DNA from: Betaproteobacteria bacterium | Lineage (GTDB): Bacteria > Pseudomonadota > Gammaproteobacteria > Burkholderiales > Rhodocyclaceae | NCBI GenBank assembly: GCA_016234745.1 | Contig: JACRAR010000076.1 | Span: forward strand, 20,597-84,596 | Direction of reading: 5' to 3' | Length of the DNA: 64,000 nt | Shown here: piece by piece, positions 56,543-64,000 of the stretch | Layout: every line of letters starts with the position of its first letter | How positions within the stretch are numbered: the first letter of the stretch is position 1 | Made by a program: the position numbers and the translations under genes | Notes under the pieces: model-generated | Database searches by the model: none | What the model saw: the letters and a program-made list of their open reading frames with translations, nothing else | Told to the model about the DNA's origin: nothing

Positions 56543-57187
56543 ATGACCGAAAATAGAATTCATGTACTGATCGCCGATGATCATGCCATCGTGCGCCAAG
56601 GTTTGCGACAAATTCTTTCTGAGACAGAAGATCTGCTCGTGTCAGGCGAGGCCAGTGACGGGGTTGACGCCATGCGCCTGGTACGGCAGCAGCACTGGGA
56701 TGTCGTTTTGCTGGATGTATCGATGCCAAACCGCAATGGCATCGATACCCTGAAAATGCTCAAGAAGGAATTTCCTCGCCTGCCGGTGCTGATCCTCAGC
56801 ATGCATCCGGAGGAACAGTATGCCGTGCGCGCCCTCAAGGCCGGTGCGTCCGGCTACCTCACCAAACAGAGTGCGCCGGAACTGCTGGTGACAGCAATTC
56901 GCCAAGTAGCGAGCGGGCACAAGTATGTCAGTCCCTCGCTGGCGATGAAACTGGCTGACGTCATCGCAGAAAAAGATGACCGTCTGCCGCATGAAACGCT
57001 TTCCGACAGGGAATATCAGATTTTCTGCCTGATTGCTGCAGGGCGGCCGCTGACACAAATCGCAGAGGAGATCAATATCAGTGTCAAGACCGTCAGCGAG
57101 TACCGCAAGCGAGTGCTCGATAAAATGAAATTGGATACCAACGCTGAACTGATCCACTACGGACTCAAACATGGCCTGGTGGAATAA
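56543..57187 (+). CDS. NarL/LuxR-family response regulator
   Basis: A 214-residue two-domain regulator. Receiver: VLIADDHAIVRQGLRQIL with phosphoacceptor D58 in VVLLDVSMPNRNGIDTL. C-terminal LuxR-type HTH: LSDREYQIFCLIAAGRPLTQ, then INISVKTVSEYRKRVLDK. It starts six bases after the kinase and is its likely partner. Target genes are unknown. Confidence 0.94.
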   Translation: MTENRIHVLIADDHAIVRQGLRQILSETEDLLVSGEASDGVDAMRLVRQQHWDVVLLDVSMPNRNGIDTLKMLKKEFPRLPVLILSMHPEEQYAVRALKAGASGYLTKQSAPELLVTAIRQVASGHKYVSPSLAMKLADVIAEKDDRLPHETLSDREYQIFCLIAAGRPLTQIAEEINISVKTVSEYRKRVLDKMKLDTNAELIHYGLKHGLVE

Positions 57188-57236
57188 AATACCGAGTTAA
57201 CAAGTCCCGTTTCCCCTATTCCCCGATCAAGAAATC

Positions 57237-59030
57237 ATGGCCAAGCCCACTCAGCCCTCCGAGATCGCGCGCGATGTTTTGAAGCAGTTGGCGTTGAGCC
57301 GCACGCCGCCGACTCCGGACAATTACATGGCGCTTTACCACGAAATTTCCGGTACTGCGAAAGTGGAAAGCTTCCCGGAAAAATCGTTGAAAAACATCGT
57401 TGCAGACATGCCGCGCAATACCGCAGAACAGACGCGTATGGCCAGGCAGCTTGAAGCCGCGATTGCCGAGAAGAACTGGGATGCGCTGAAGGGGGTCTTG
57501 CTCGGCTTCTCTGTGGCTAGTGCGGCAGAGCCACCGCAGTGGCCAACCCTTATCCGCGACCTGACCGTGCAGCTTGAAAGAGTCCAGGCCGGACTGACGC
57601 AGACCAAGAAGCGAGAAATGATCGAGCATGTGCTCAATGCATCCTCCTCGCCGGATTTGCTGTACTCACGGCTCCACTCGCTGGTTCATTCGTGGTCGCA
57701 GGGAGCGACGACAGACTTGAATCTGTCCTCCGAAGAAGCGAACCTTACTGGCTCAGAGCAAGCTGCAGGTAAGCCAGCGAATTCCGCGGTAGCGGCCAAA
57801 ACAGGAAAACTGACCTTGGCTGAACCTCCGCGGGTCAATGTCGAATTGCGCGAGTTGATCGCCCAGTTGCTGGAAAATGCGATTGGTGCGCTATTGGTGG
57901 ATACGCCGGACCTTGCCGAAGAGGCGCGGCTGCTCGCCGAAGAAGCGCGTCAAAGGCTGGCGCCTGAAGACATAGCCAGTTTCACGACCCGCATGAAAAA
58001 ATTCAGCTATCGCCTGAATTTTTTCATTGAAGATCAAAATGAACTAAAAACTGCACTGTTGCACCTGCTCCAACTCATCATCGAGAACATCAGCGAACTG
58101 GTTCTCGATGACAAACTGATGCACGGCCAGGTTGAGATGGTGCTCAATCTGTTCAACCAGCCCCTTAACTTGCGCCAGTTGGACGATGTCGAGCGGCGCA
58201 TGAAGGACATCATCTACAAGCAGGGGAATCTGAAAAAGCACCTCAATGAAGCGCAGGACAGACTCAAAACGATGCTCGCCAACTTTGTCGATCGCCTAGT
58301 CGATTTTTCGGAAACGACCAGTGGCTACCACAACAAGATCGAACGCTGCGCTTTGAAAATCAGCCAGGCTGCGGACATCGGGCAACTCTCCGACGTACTT
58401 GCGGAAGTGCTGCAGGAGACGCGTGCCATCCAGACCAATGCTCAACGTTCGCGCGACGAATTGCACGAGATGCGGCAGCGTGTCGAGGAGACGGAGAAGG
58501 AAGTTGATCGATTGCAGAACGAGCTTGCTCAGGCAAGCGATATGGTGCGCCAGGATCCGCTGACCGGCGCGCTCAATCGCAAGGGCATGGACGAGGCCCT
58601 CGAACGGGAAGTTGCACGCATCAAGCGTCACGAGAGCACCATGTGCCTGGCGCTGCTGGATATCGACAATTTTAAAAAGCTCAACGATACCTACGGACAT
58701 CAGGTTGGCGACGCCGCCCTGGTGCATCTGGCCAACGTCACGCGCGAGACGATACGCCCGCAGGACACGCTGGCCCGTTTTGGCGGGGAGGAATTCGTCA
58801 TCCTGCTGCCGGACACGCCGCTGGATGAAGGTGTTACTGCCATCACGCGCCTGCAGCGCGAATTGACGCGCAAGTTCTTCCTCCACAAGAACGAGAAGAT
58901 GTTAATTACTTTCAGTGCGGGAGTTGCCGAAATTGGCAAAGAAGAACCGGCCGGCCAGGCTTTGAAAAGAGCGGACGATGCCATGTATCTGGCCAAGCGG
59001 GCCGGAAAAAACCGGGTGGTTTCAGCGTGA
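57237..59030 (+). CDS. Diguanylate cyclase with helical N-terminal domain
   Basis: A 597-residue protein with a C-terminal GGDEF domain. The active site is GGEEF at residues 516-520 in [13 protein letters not shown], and RPQD ends five residues before it as an intact inhibitory I-site, so it should make c-di-GMP and be product-inhibited. The N-terminal 430 residues are helical and coiled-coil rich, without membrane segments; the first segment, [20 protein letters not shown], is seen in related betaproteobacterial cyclases. Follows the NarL regulator by 49 bases and overlaps rfbB. Confidence 0.92.
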   Translation: MAKPTQPSEIARDVLKQLALSRTPPTPDNYMALYHEISGTAKVESFPEKSLKNIVADMPRNTAEQTRMARQLEAAIAEKNWDALKGVLLGFSVASAAEPPQWPTLIRDLTVQLERVQAGLTQTKKREMIEHVLNASSSPDLLYSRLHSLVHSWSQGATTDLNLSSEEANLTGSEQAAGKPANSAVAAKTGKLTLAEPPRVNVELRELIAQLLENAIGALLVDTPDLAEEARLLAEEARQRLAPEDIASFTTRMKKFSYRLNFFIEDQNELKTALLHLLQLIIENISELVLDDKLMHGQVEMVLNLFNQPLNLRQLDDVERRMKDIIYKQGNLKKHLNEAQDRLKTMLANFVDRLVDFSETTSGYHNKIERCALKISQAADIGQLSDVLAEVLQETRAIQTNAQRSRDELHEMRQRVEETEKEVDRLQNELAQASDMVRQDPLTGALNRKGMDEALEREVARIKRHESTMCLALLDIDNFKKLNDTYGHQVGDAALVHLANVTRETIRPQDTLARFGGEEFVILLPDTPLDEGVTAITRLQRELTRKFFLHKNEKMLITFSAGVAEIGKEEPAGQALKRADDAMYLAKRAGKNRVVSA

Positions 59031-60106
59031 ACTCCAACCCACTATTTATCACCGGTGGCGCCGGTTTCATCGGCTCTGCGCTGATCCGCCAGCTGATCGC
59101 CGAGAGCGACTGGCACATCGTTAACATCGACAAGCTGACTTATGCCGGCAATCTCGAATCGCTGGCGATGCTTTCGAACAATCCGCGCTATGTTTTTTCG
59201 CAAACCGATATCTGCGACCGGACCGCGCTGGATCGTTTATTCGCTCAGCACAAGCCGGCAGGAGTGATTCACCTTGCCGCCGAATCTCATGTAGATCGGT
59301 CGATTCATGGACCAGCCGATTTTATAGAAACCAATATTGTCGGTACCTACACCCTGCTTGAAGCGGCCCGTGCCTATTCTTCTTCACTGCCGAAGGCACA
59401 GGCCGATGAGTTCCGTTTTCATCACGTTTCCACTGACGAGGTTTATGGCAGTTTGGGGGCGAATGGCTTGTTTAAGGAAACTACGGCCTATAGCCCGAAT
59501 TCGCCCTATTCGGCATCAAAAGCGGCATCGGATCACCTGGTGCGTGCTTGGCAACATACCTTCGGCCTACAGGTGCTGGTTACCAATTGCTCCAATAACT
59601 ACGGCCCCTACCAGTTTCCCGAAAAGCTGATTCCAGTGGTCATTCTCAACGCCCTGCAAGACAAGCCGTTGCCGATATACGGTAAAGGCGACAACGTACG
59701 CGACTGGCTTTATGTTGATGATCATGCCCGCGCCCTGCGCATGGTGTTCGAACATGGAACGGCAGGAGAAACCTACAACATTGGCGGACACAACGAGAAA
59801 ACCAATCTCGAAGTTGTAGATGGGTTATGTACATTGCTCGATGAATTGCGCCCGCGTTCGGATGGCAAGAGCTATCTCGCACAGAAAATCTTTGTCGCGG
59901 ATCGCCCCGGCCACGACAGGCGCTACGCCATAGACGCCACTAAAATTGGGCGCAACCTGGGTTGGAAACCCCAGGAAAACTTCGTTTCGGGCCTGCGCAA
60001 GACAGTCGCCTGGTATCTGGACAACGACGACTGGATCCAGCATGTGATCAGCGGCGAGTATCGCAACTGGATGAAGCAGAACTATTCCAACAGGGAATCA
60101 TCATGA
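59027..60106 (+). CDS. rfbB: dTDP-glucose 4,6-dehydratase
   Basis: A 359-residue SDR enzyme, second step of dTDP-L-rhamnose synthesis. NAD-binding [18 protein letters not shown], the Thr-Asp-Glu motif [13 protein letters not shown] and catalytic YSASKAASD are present. GTG start at 59027 overlaps the cyclase stop (GTGA), chosen because the N-terminus is then normal. First gene of the rfbBACD set. Confidence 0.96.
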   Translation: MNSNPLFITGGAGFIGSALIRQLIAESDWHIVNIDKLTYAGNLESLAMLSNNPRYVFSQTDICDRTALDRLFAQHKPAGVIHLAAESHVDRSIHGPADFIETNIVGTYTLLEAARAYSSSLPKAQADEFRFHHVSTDEVYGSLGANGLFKETTAYSPNSPYSASKAASDHLVRAWQHTFGLQVLVTNCSNNYGPYQFPEKLIPVVILNALQDKPLPIYGKGDNVRDWLYVDDHARALRMVFEHGTAGETYNIGGHNEKTNLEVVDGLCTLLDELRPRSDGKSYLAQKIFVADRPGHDRRYAIDATKIGRNLGWKPQENFVSGLRKTVAWYLDNDDWIQHVISGEYRNWMKQNYSNRESS

Positions 60107-60990
60107 GTGTCAGAAAAGGCATCATCCTAGCCGGAGGTGCAGGTACGCGGCTTCATCCGGTGACTTTGGCAGTGTCCAAGCAGCTCTTGCCGATCTACGA
60201 CAAGCCGATGATTTATTACCCGCTCACGACCTTGATGCTGGCGGGCATACGCGACATTTTGCTGATTTCGACGCCACAAGATACGCCGCGTTTCCAGCAG
60301 CTCCTGGGCGACGGCAGCCAATGGGGATTGAACCTTGAATATGCCGTTCAGCAAACGCCGAATGGATTGGCCCAGGCTTTTGTCATCGGCAAGGATTTCG
60401 TCGGCTCTGCTCCTTCTGCTCTGGTGCTGGGCGACAACATTTTCTATGGGCACGATTTTTCGATTCAGCTGCAGCGGGCCAGTCGAAACGAGTCTGGCGC
60501 GACAGTGTTTGCCTATGCGGTGACAGATCCGGAGCGCTATGGCGTGGTGGAATTCGATGGCAGCGGCAAGGCCATCAGCATCGAGGAAAAACCGCAGCAA
60601 CCGAAATCGCGTTATGCCGTGACTGGCTTGTATTTTTATGATCAGCAGGTGCTTGATATCGCGGCGAATTTGCAACCATCGAGACGCGGTGAATTCGAGA
60701 TCACGGATGTCAATCGCCGCTATCTGGAGATGCAGCAGCTTCAAGTTGAGATCATGGGACGCGGCATGGCATGGCTAGATACCGGAACGCATGAATCCTT
60801 GCTCGAAGCTTCGCAATTCATCGGTACGATCGAAAAACGCCAGGGACTGAAAGTCGCATGTCCAGAGGAAATCGCTTGGCGCCTGGGCTGGATTGATGCC
60901 CCTCAGCTCGAAAAGCTTGCTCAACCCCTGGCGAAAAACGGCTATGGCCAGTATCTTCTTGGCTTGCTGAGCGACAAGGTGTATTCCTGA
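60103..60990 (+). CDS. rfbA: Glucose-1-phosphate thymidylyltransferase
   Basis: A 295-residue nucleotidyltransferase, first step of dTDP-rhamnose synthesis. [20 protein letters not shown] is the nucleotide-binding motif, [20 protein letters not shown] and [13 protein letters not shown] follow. ATG 60103 overlaps the rfbB stop (ATGA). Length and motifs are normal for RmlA. Confidence 0.97.
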   Translation: MSVRKGIILAGGAGTRLHPVTLAVSKQLLPIYDKPMIYYPLTTLMLAGIRDILLISTPQDTPRFQQLLGDGSQWGLNLEYAVQQTPNGLAQAFVIGKDFVGSAPSALVLGDNIFYGHDFSIQLQRASRNESGATVFAYAVTDPERYGVVEFDGSGKAISIEEKPQQPKSRYAVTGLYFYDQQVLDIAANLQPSRRGEFEITDVNRRYLEMQQLQVEIMGRGMAWLDTGTHESLLEASQFIGTIEKRQGLKVACPEEIAWRLGWIDAPQLEKLAQPLAKNGYGQYLLGLLSDKVYS

Positions 60991-61532
60991 TGCAATTGCT
61001 TGAGACCAAGATTCCGGAGGTCTTGTTGATCGAGCCGAAAGTCTTCGGCGATACCCGCGGCTTATTCTTTGAAAGCTACAACCAGCGTGTCATGGCCTCC
61101 TTGGGGCTGGATGCGACATTTGTCCAGGACAACCATTCGCGTTCGGTTCGCAGCGTGTTGCGCGGCCTGCATTACCAGATTGAACATGCTCAGGGGAAGC
61201 TTGTGCGAGTGGTTGCGGGTGAGGTTTTCGACGTGGCAGTGGACCTGCGCCTATCCTCGGCTACTTTTGGCAAGTGGACAGGACACCTCCTTTCGGCAGA
61301 AAACAAGCGCATGATGTGGATTCCGCCAGGCTTCGCACATGGCTTCTACGTGGCTTCCGAGTCTGCCGAATTCCTCTATAAAACCACGGACTACTGGTAT
61401 CCCGAGCATGAGCGTTGCCTGCTCTGGAACGATCCCGATCTGGCCATCGCCTGGCCGCTGAGCGGCGAACCGCAATTGGCTGCCAAGGACAGTGCAGGCA
61501 TTCGACTGGCTCAGGCTGAAGTGTATTTGTGA
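60990..61532 (+). CDS. rfbC: dTDP-4-dehydrorhamnose 3,5-epimerase
   Basis: A 180-residue cupin-type epimerase. FVQDNHSRSVRSVLRGLHYQ contains the catalytic His; MMWIPPGFAHGFYVASESAE and YKTTDYWYPEHERCLLWNDP are RmlC signatures. Overlaps rfbA by one base (TGATG) and rfbD by GTGA. Confidence 0.97.
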   Translation: MQLLETKIPEVLLIEPKVFGDTRGLFFESYNQRVMASLGLDATFVQDNHSRSVRSVLRGLHYQIEHAQGKLVRVVAGEVFDVAVDLRLSSATFGKWTGHLLSAENKRMMWIPPGFAHGFYVASESAEFLYKTTDYWYPEHERCLLWNDPDLAIAWPLSGEPQLAAKDSAGIRLAQAEVYL

Positions 61533-62395
61533 ACAGCATTCTTCTCACCGGATGCAATGGCCAGGTCGGCTGGGAGTTGCAACGGACCTTGGCACCGCTG
61601 GGAAGAGTGACAGCGATTGATCGCAACGCATTGGATCTTGCCGATGCGGATTCGATCCGCGCCGTGCTAAGTGAGGTTCGACCGCGCATTATCGTCAATG
61701 CGGCTGCCTATACGGCGGTCGACCAGGCCGAGAACGAGGCTACTCAAGCCTTGCTGGTCAATGGTCAGGCGCCTGGCGTGATGGCTGAGGAAGCGAAGCG
61801 GCTGGGAGCACTTCTGGTCCATTTTTCCACCGACTATGTCTTCGACGGCAACAAGAATGGCTGTTATGTCGAACAGGATGTCACGAATCCCCTCAACACC
61901 TACGGCCGGACCAAACTAGCGGGAGAACTGGCCATCCAATCCAGCGGTTGCCGGTACCTGATTTTCCGCACATGCTGGGTGTATGGCTTGCGCGGCAAGA
62001 ATTTCTTGCGCACCATCCTGCGTCTCGCTGAAACAAAGGACGAACTGCGCATCGTTGCCGACCAGTGTGGCGCACCGACCTGGAGCAGAATGATTGCCGA
62101 GGCCACTGCAGCTGCTTTGGCAACCAGAACTGTTGCCGAAGGGCTTTTCCATCTAGCCTCCACGGGCAGCGTTTCCTGGCACGGATTCACCCAGGCGATA
62201 CTTGAACTCACGGAGCAGATGCGGCTGCGCAACCCGACGCTTACCGCGATTCCGTCAAGCGACTATCCCCAGTCGGCCGTGCGTCCGTTGAATTCCAGAC
62301 TTTCCTGTGATTTGCTGGAACAAGCTGCAGGAATCAGACTGCCCGATTGGAAAGATGCACTCAGGCTCTGCCTCGGCGGCGCCGCAACGGCTTGA
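61529..62395 (+). CDS. rfbD: dTDP-4-dehydrorhamnose reductase
   Basis: A 288-residue SDR enzyme for the last step of dTDP-L-rhamnose synthesis. SILLTGCNGQVGWELQRTLA is the NAD(P)-binding start, STDYVFDGNKNGCYVEQD and YGRTKLAGELAIQSSG carry the catalytic Tyr/Lys. GTG start at 61529 overlapping rfbC. Completes the pathway; rhamnose is presumably used in surface polysaccharide, but no glycosyltransferase is in the window. Confidence 0.96.
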   Translation: MNSILLTGCNGQVGWELQRTLAPLGRVTAIDRNALDLADADSIRAVLSEVRPRIIVNAAAYTAVDQAENEATQALLVNGQAPGVMAEEAKRLGALLVHFSTDYVFDGNKNGCYVEQDVTNPLNTYGRTKLAGELAIQSSGCRYLIFRTCWVYGLRGKNFLRTILRLAETKDELRIVADQCGAPTWSRMIAEATAAALATRTVAEGLFHLASTGSVSWHGFTQAILELTEQMRLRNPTLTAIPSSDYPQSAVRPLNSRLSCDLLEQAAGIRLPDWKDALRLCLGGAATA

Positions 62396-63171
62396 TGCGC
62401 GGGTTGCGTTTCGCTTCGCTGGGCAGCGGCAGCCGCGGTAACGCGATGGTCGTCGAAGCCGGCAACACGAAAGTGTTGCTCGATTGTGGCTTCGGACCGC
62501 GTGAGCTGAAATCCAGACTGTCGCGCCTTGGACTGGTTATCGATGACTTCGCTGCGATCCTGGTGACCCATGAGCACAGCGACCATAGCGCAGGCGTGTT
62601 CAAATGCGCTCGCCGCCATCAGCTCAAAATTTATATGACGCACGGTACTTTGGCCGCAGCGTCGGACGCTGAAGCGACGCTAGCTTCATTATGCCTGATT
62701 GATACGCATCAGACATTCAGCGTTGGCGATCTGGAGATTCATCCGTATCCAGTGCCGCACGATGCGCGCGAACCGGTTCAGTTCGTGTTTTCTGACGGCA
62801 GGCATCGACTGGGCGTTCTCACCGATACGGGTTGCATCACGCCGCATATTTTCACCATGCTCAGCGTTTGTGATGCTTTGGTACTCGAATGCAACCACGA
62901 TCTCGGGATGCTCGACAACAGCGCTTATCCCTGGCCGCTCAAACAGCGTATTCGTGGCCGCTACGGTCATCTCGACAATCAGACCAGCGCGGATCTACTT
63001 GCCGGATTGGACCATTCGCGCTTGCAGCATGTAATTGCAGCCCATCTTAGCGAGCAGAACAACACACCGCAGCGCGCACGCGCAGCATTGGCCAGTGCCA
63101 TCGGGTGCGATGCAGAATGGGTGGGTGTTGCCACCCAGGATGACGGCTTGGCCTGGCGAGAGTTGATTTGA
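62395..63171 (+). CDS. MBL-fold metallohydrolase, YycJ-like
   Basis: A 258-residue metallo-beta-lactamase fold protein. The N-terminus FASLGSGSRGNAMVVEAGNT and metal motif VTHEHSDHSAGVF (HxHxDH) are present, with later ligands in VPHDAREPV, LTDTGCITPHI and LECNHDLGML. YycJ-like enzymes may be nucleases or phosphoesterases. ATG overlaps the rfbD stop (TGATG), so it may be cotranscribed with the rhamnose genes though it is functionally unrelated. Confidence 0.9.
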   Translation: MRGLRFASLGSGSRGNAMVVEAGNTKVLLDCGFGPRELKSRLSRLGLVIDDFAAILVTHEHSDHSAGVFKCARRHQLKIYMTHGTLAAASDAEATLASLCLIDTHQTFSVGDLEIHPYPVPHDAREPVQFVFSDGRHRLGVLTDTGCITPHIFTMLSVCDALVLECNHDLGMLDNSAYPWPLKQRIRGRYGHLDNQTSADLLAGLDHSRLQHVIAAHLSEQNNTPQRARAALASAIGCDAEWVGVATQDDGLAWRELI

Positions 63172-63184
63172 GAACGCCCATAAA

Positions 63185-63208
63185 AAAGCCAGCCATTCGG
63201 CTGGCTTT
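63185..63208. terminator. Bidirectional intrinsic terminator
   Basis: A 10-bp stem AAAGCCAGCC / GGCTGGCTTT with loop ATTC lies between the convergent MBL and lipoprotein genes. On the minus strand it is followed by T residues (the A-run 63182-63187), giving a good terminator for the lipoprotein gene; on the plus strand the T-run is short. Confidence 0.82.
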
Positions 63209-63224
63209 GCCAAGCAAAACCGAA

Positions 63225-63458
63225 TTATTTCTTCGGCTCTTCCTTCTTCGGCTCGGCTGCCGGGGTTGCAGCAGGAGCAGCAGCGGGCGCGGCGGCCGGG
63301 GCGGCTGCATCGGCAGCGGGGGCAGCAGGCGCAGCGGCAGGCGCCGGAGCGGGGGCAGCAGCAGGCGCCGGAGCGGGCGCGGGTTTCGCTTCTTCTTTCT
63401 TGCCACAGGCGGTAACGGCCAGGGCGATAAGTGCAGCTACTAGGATAGACTGTTTCAT
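63225..63458 (-). CDS. Small Ala/Pro-rich lipoprotein
   Basis: A 77-residue predicted lipoprotein. Signal MKQSILVAALIALAVTACGK has a lipobox ending at C18. After it the protein is low complexity, built from Ala and Pro with a Lys/Glu-rich end (AEPKKEEPKK). Such Ala/Pro lipoproteins are common in Betaproteobacteria and often unannotated; the role is unknown. ATG 63458 gives the signal; the longer frame does not. Confidence 0.8.
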   Translation of the reverse strand: MKQSILVAALIALAVTACGKKEEAKPAPAPAPAAAPAPAPAAAPAAPAADAAAPAAAPAAAPAATPAAEPKKEEPKK

Positions 63459-63871
63459 TTTATGATGGCCTTTAACATTGGAGGGGTAATGAATGGAAAG
63501 CTCTTCCTGATCAATCACTACGACGACCAGGCAGGAAATTATAGCATCCGTTTTTCAGAAGTAGTCAGAAAAAATAGCGTGGAGTTCGCCCAGCAATGAA
63601 AGAGCTGCGACGAGTTTGCTTCAATCCATCAAACCATAGCAGTGGCGCGGTAATTTGTGCAGCTATGTGATATGGCATGCAGTAACTGGATAAGTTTAAG
63701 GTCTTAACTCGCTTAGACTTCAGCCGCTAGCCTAGGGCGATTACAAGAAGCATAACTGACGCCTCTTAGCTTAAGATTTACGGCGTCATACGCACTCAAC
63801 AGCGGTTAAAGAGTTGCGATACATAGCATGCAAAGTGCGGTCGATCTTGAAGAAGATAGAAGGGGGAGCTT
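63459..63871. other. Intergenic region holding XylS-type promoter
   Basis: These 413 bases contain no convincing gene. The left part is the upstream region of the Ala/Pro lipoprotein gene. The right part contains the XylS-type repeats (63658-63719) and a leader of about 150 bases before the edge gene. Confidence 0.55.
63658..63719 (+). promoter_or_regulatory. XylS-type promoter near right edge
   Basis: Direct repeats TGCA-N6-TGATA (63658-63672) and TGCA-N6-GGATA (63678-63692) are 20 bp apart, then 21 bases and TAGACT (63714-63719). Spacing is identical to 40826 and 46658. The next possible gene starts at 63872, 152 bases downstream. Confidence 0.72.
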
Positions 63872-64000
63872 ATGCTGAAGGCCAGGGGACGAGTCGCGGG
63901 GTATTTAAGTAGCCTGATGGTGCTGGTGCTGGTATGGGGCTGCAACGTACGCAGCGACATGGGAGGGGTAGAGGGGGAGCGCGGGAAGGCGGTGACGCGG
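63872..64000 (+). CDS. Lipoprotein-like gene, 5' end only
   Basis: ATG 63872, six bases after a GGGGGAG site, opens a frame that runs off the window (43 codons, no stop). The N-terminus MLKARGRVAGYLSSLMVLVL followed by VWGCN looks like a lipoprotein signal with lipobox VWGC at residue 24. The remainder is too short to identify. It is the first gene after the third XylS-type promoter, so it may belong to the regulon of the AraC-family protein at 44935. Confidence 0.55.
   Translation, partial: MLKARGRVAGYLSSLMVLVLVWGCNVRSDMGGVEGERGKAVTR

Noticed and set aside
63225..63458. Repeat array (GC-rich GCAGCGGG-like units) as CRISPR or tandem repeat element
   Set aside because: The repetition is codon-level, from an Ala/Pro-rich coding sequence; no spacer structure.
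63665..63695. Sigma-54 promoter around TGGCATG
   Set aside because: There is no GC element at the right distance for a -24/-12 pair; the XylS-type arrangement explains the same bases better.

Overview
This window reads as a chromosomal segment of a betaproteobacterium, probably a metabolically versatile aromatic or fatty-acid degrader of the Rhodocyclales/Nitrosomonadales type. The placement rests on gene order and on small families I recognise from that class: hflC-DUF2065-hisZ-purA, a DUF3567 (BTH_I0359-like) protein, a DUF2863-like protein, and thrS-infC-rpmI-rplT-pheS-pheT-ihfA-merR-tRNA-Pro. The genus cannot be decided from the sequence alone. No insertion sequence, prophage, rRNA operon or CRISPR array was seen.

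Layout. 1-8.8 kb: end of hflC, hisZ, purA, a beta-hydroxyacid dehydrogenase, a FecR-domain protein, a nitronate monooxygenase-like flavoprotein, the GTPase RbgA/YlqF and a zinc alcohol dehydrogenase. 8.9-16.2 kb: a minus-strand beta-oxidation operon (PsrA-like TetR regulator, acyl-CoA dehydrogenase, FadB/FadN-type protein, thiolase) ending in a degenerate HD-GYP protein. Two overlapping AAAC-N4-GTTT palindromes lie at its head. 16.3-19.7 kb: nikR with a HupT/HoxJ-like kinase, then two receiver-domain proteins, one fused to membrane helices. 19.7-28.7 kb: housekeeping and small genes (ArsC/YffB-like, MFS, BolA, YciI, YciB, MsrB, DadA, RarD, a parvulin-type lipoprotein). 28.7-36.3 kb: tRNA-Pro and the translation operon, in which infC starts at an ATC codon.

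36.7-38.7 kb: a GIY-YIG protein, a PaaX-family regulator and an Hsp15-type S4 protein. 38.8-54.8 kb: the most interesting region, a molybdenum hydroxylase island. It holds MoxR and VWA (CoxD/CoxE-like) genes, a first FAD/2Fe-2S/Mo hydroxylase, a XylS-like AraC-family regulator, a CoxG-like gene, and a second three-subunit hydroxylase. An intrinsic terminator follows, and then XdhC, YqeB (EF2563), YqeC and a MocA-like cytidylyltransferase, a set usually linked to selenium-dependent molybdenum hydroxylases. Each hydroxylase operon is preceded by a tandem direct repeat of the form TGCA-N6-GGATA at a fixed distance from a -10-like hexamer, the layout of XylS-controlled promoters. A third copy stands near the right edge, before a truncated lipoprotein-like gene. 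The inference is a small regulon in which the XylS-like protein senses an organic acid or aromatic and switches on both hydroxylases and the edge gene.

54.8-63.5 kb: tRNA-Thr, a two-component pair (kinase with degenerate receiver, NarL-type regulator), a diguanylate cyclase, the complete dTDP-L-rhamnose pathway rfbBACD in overlapping genes, an MBL-fold hydrolase, and a small Ala/Pro-rich lipoprotein.
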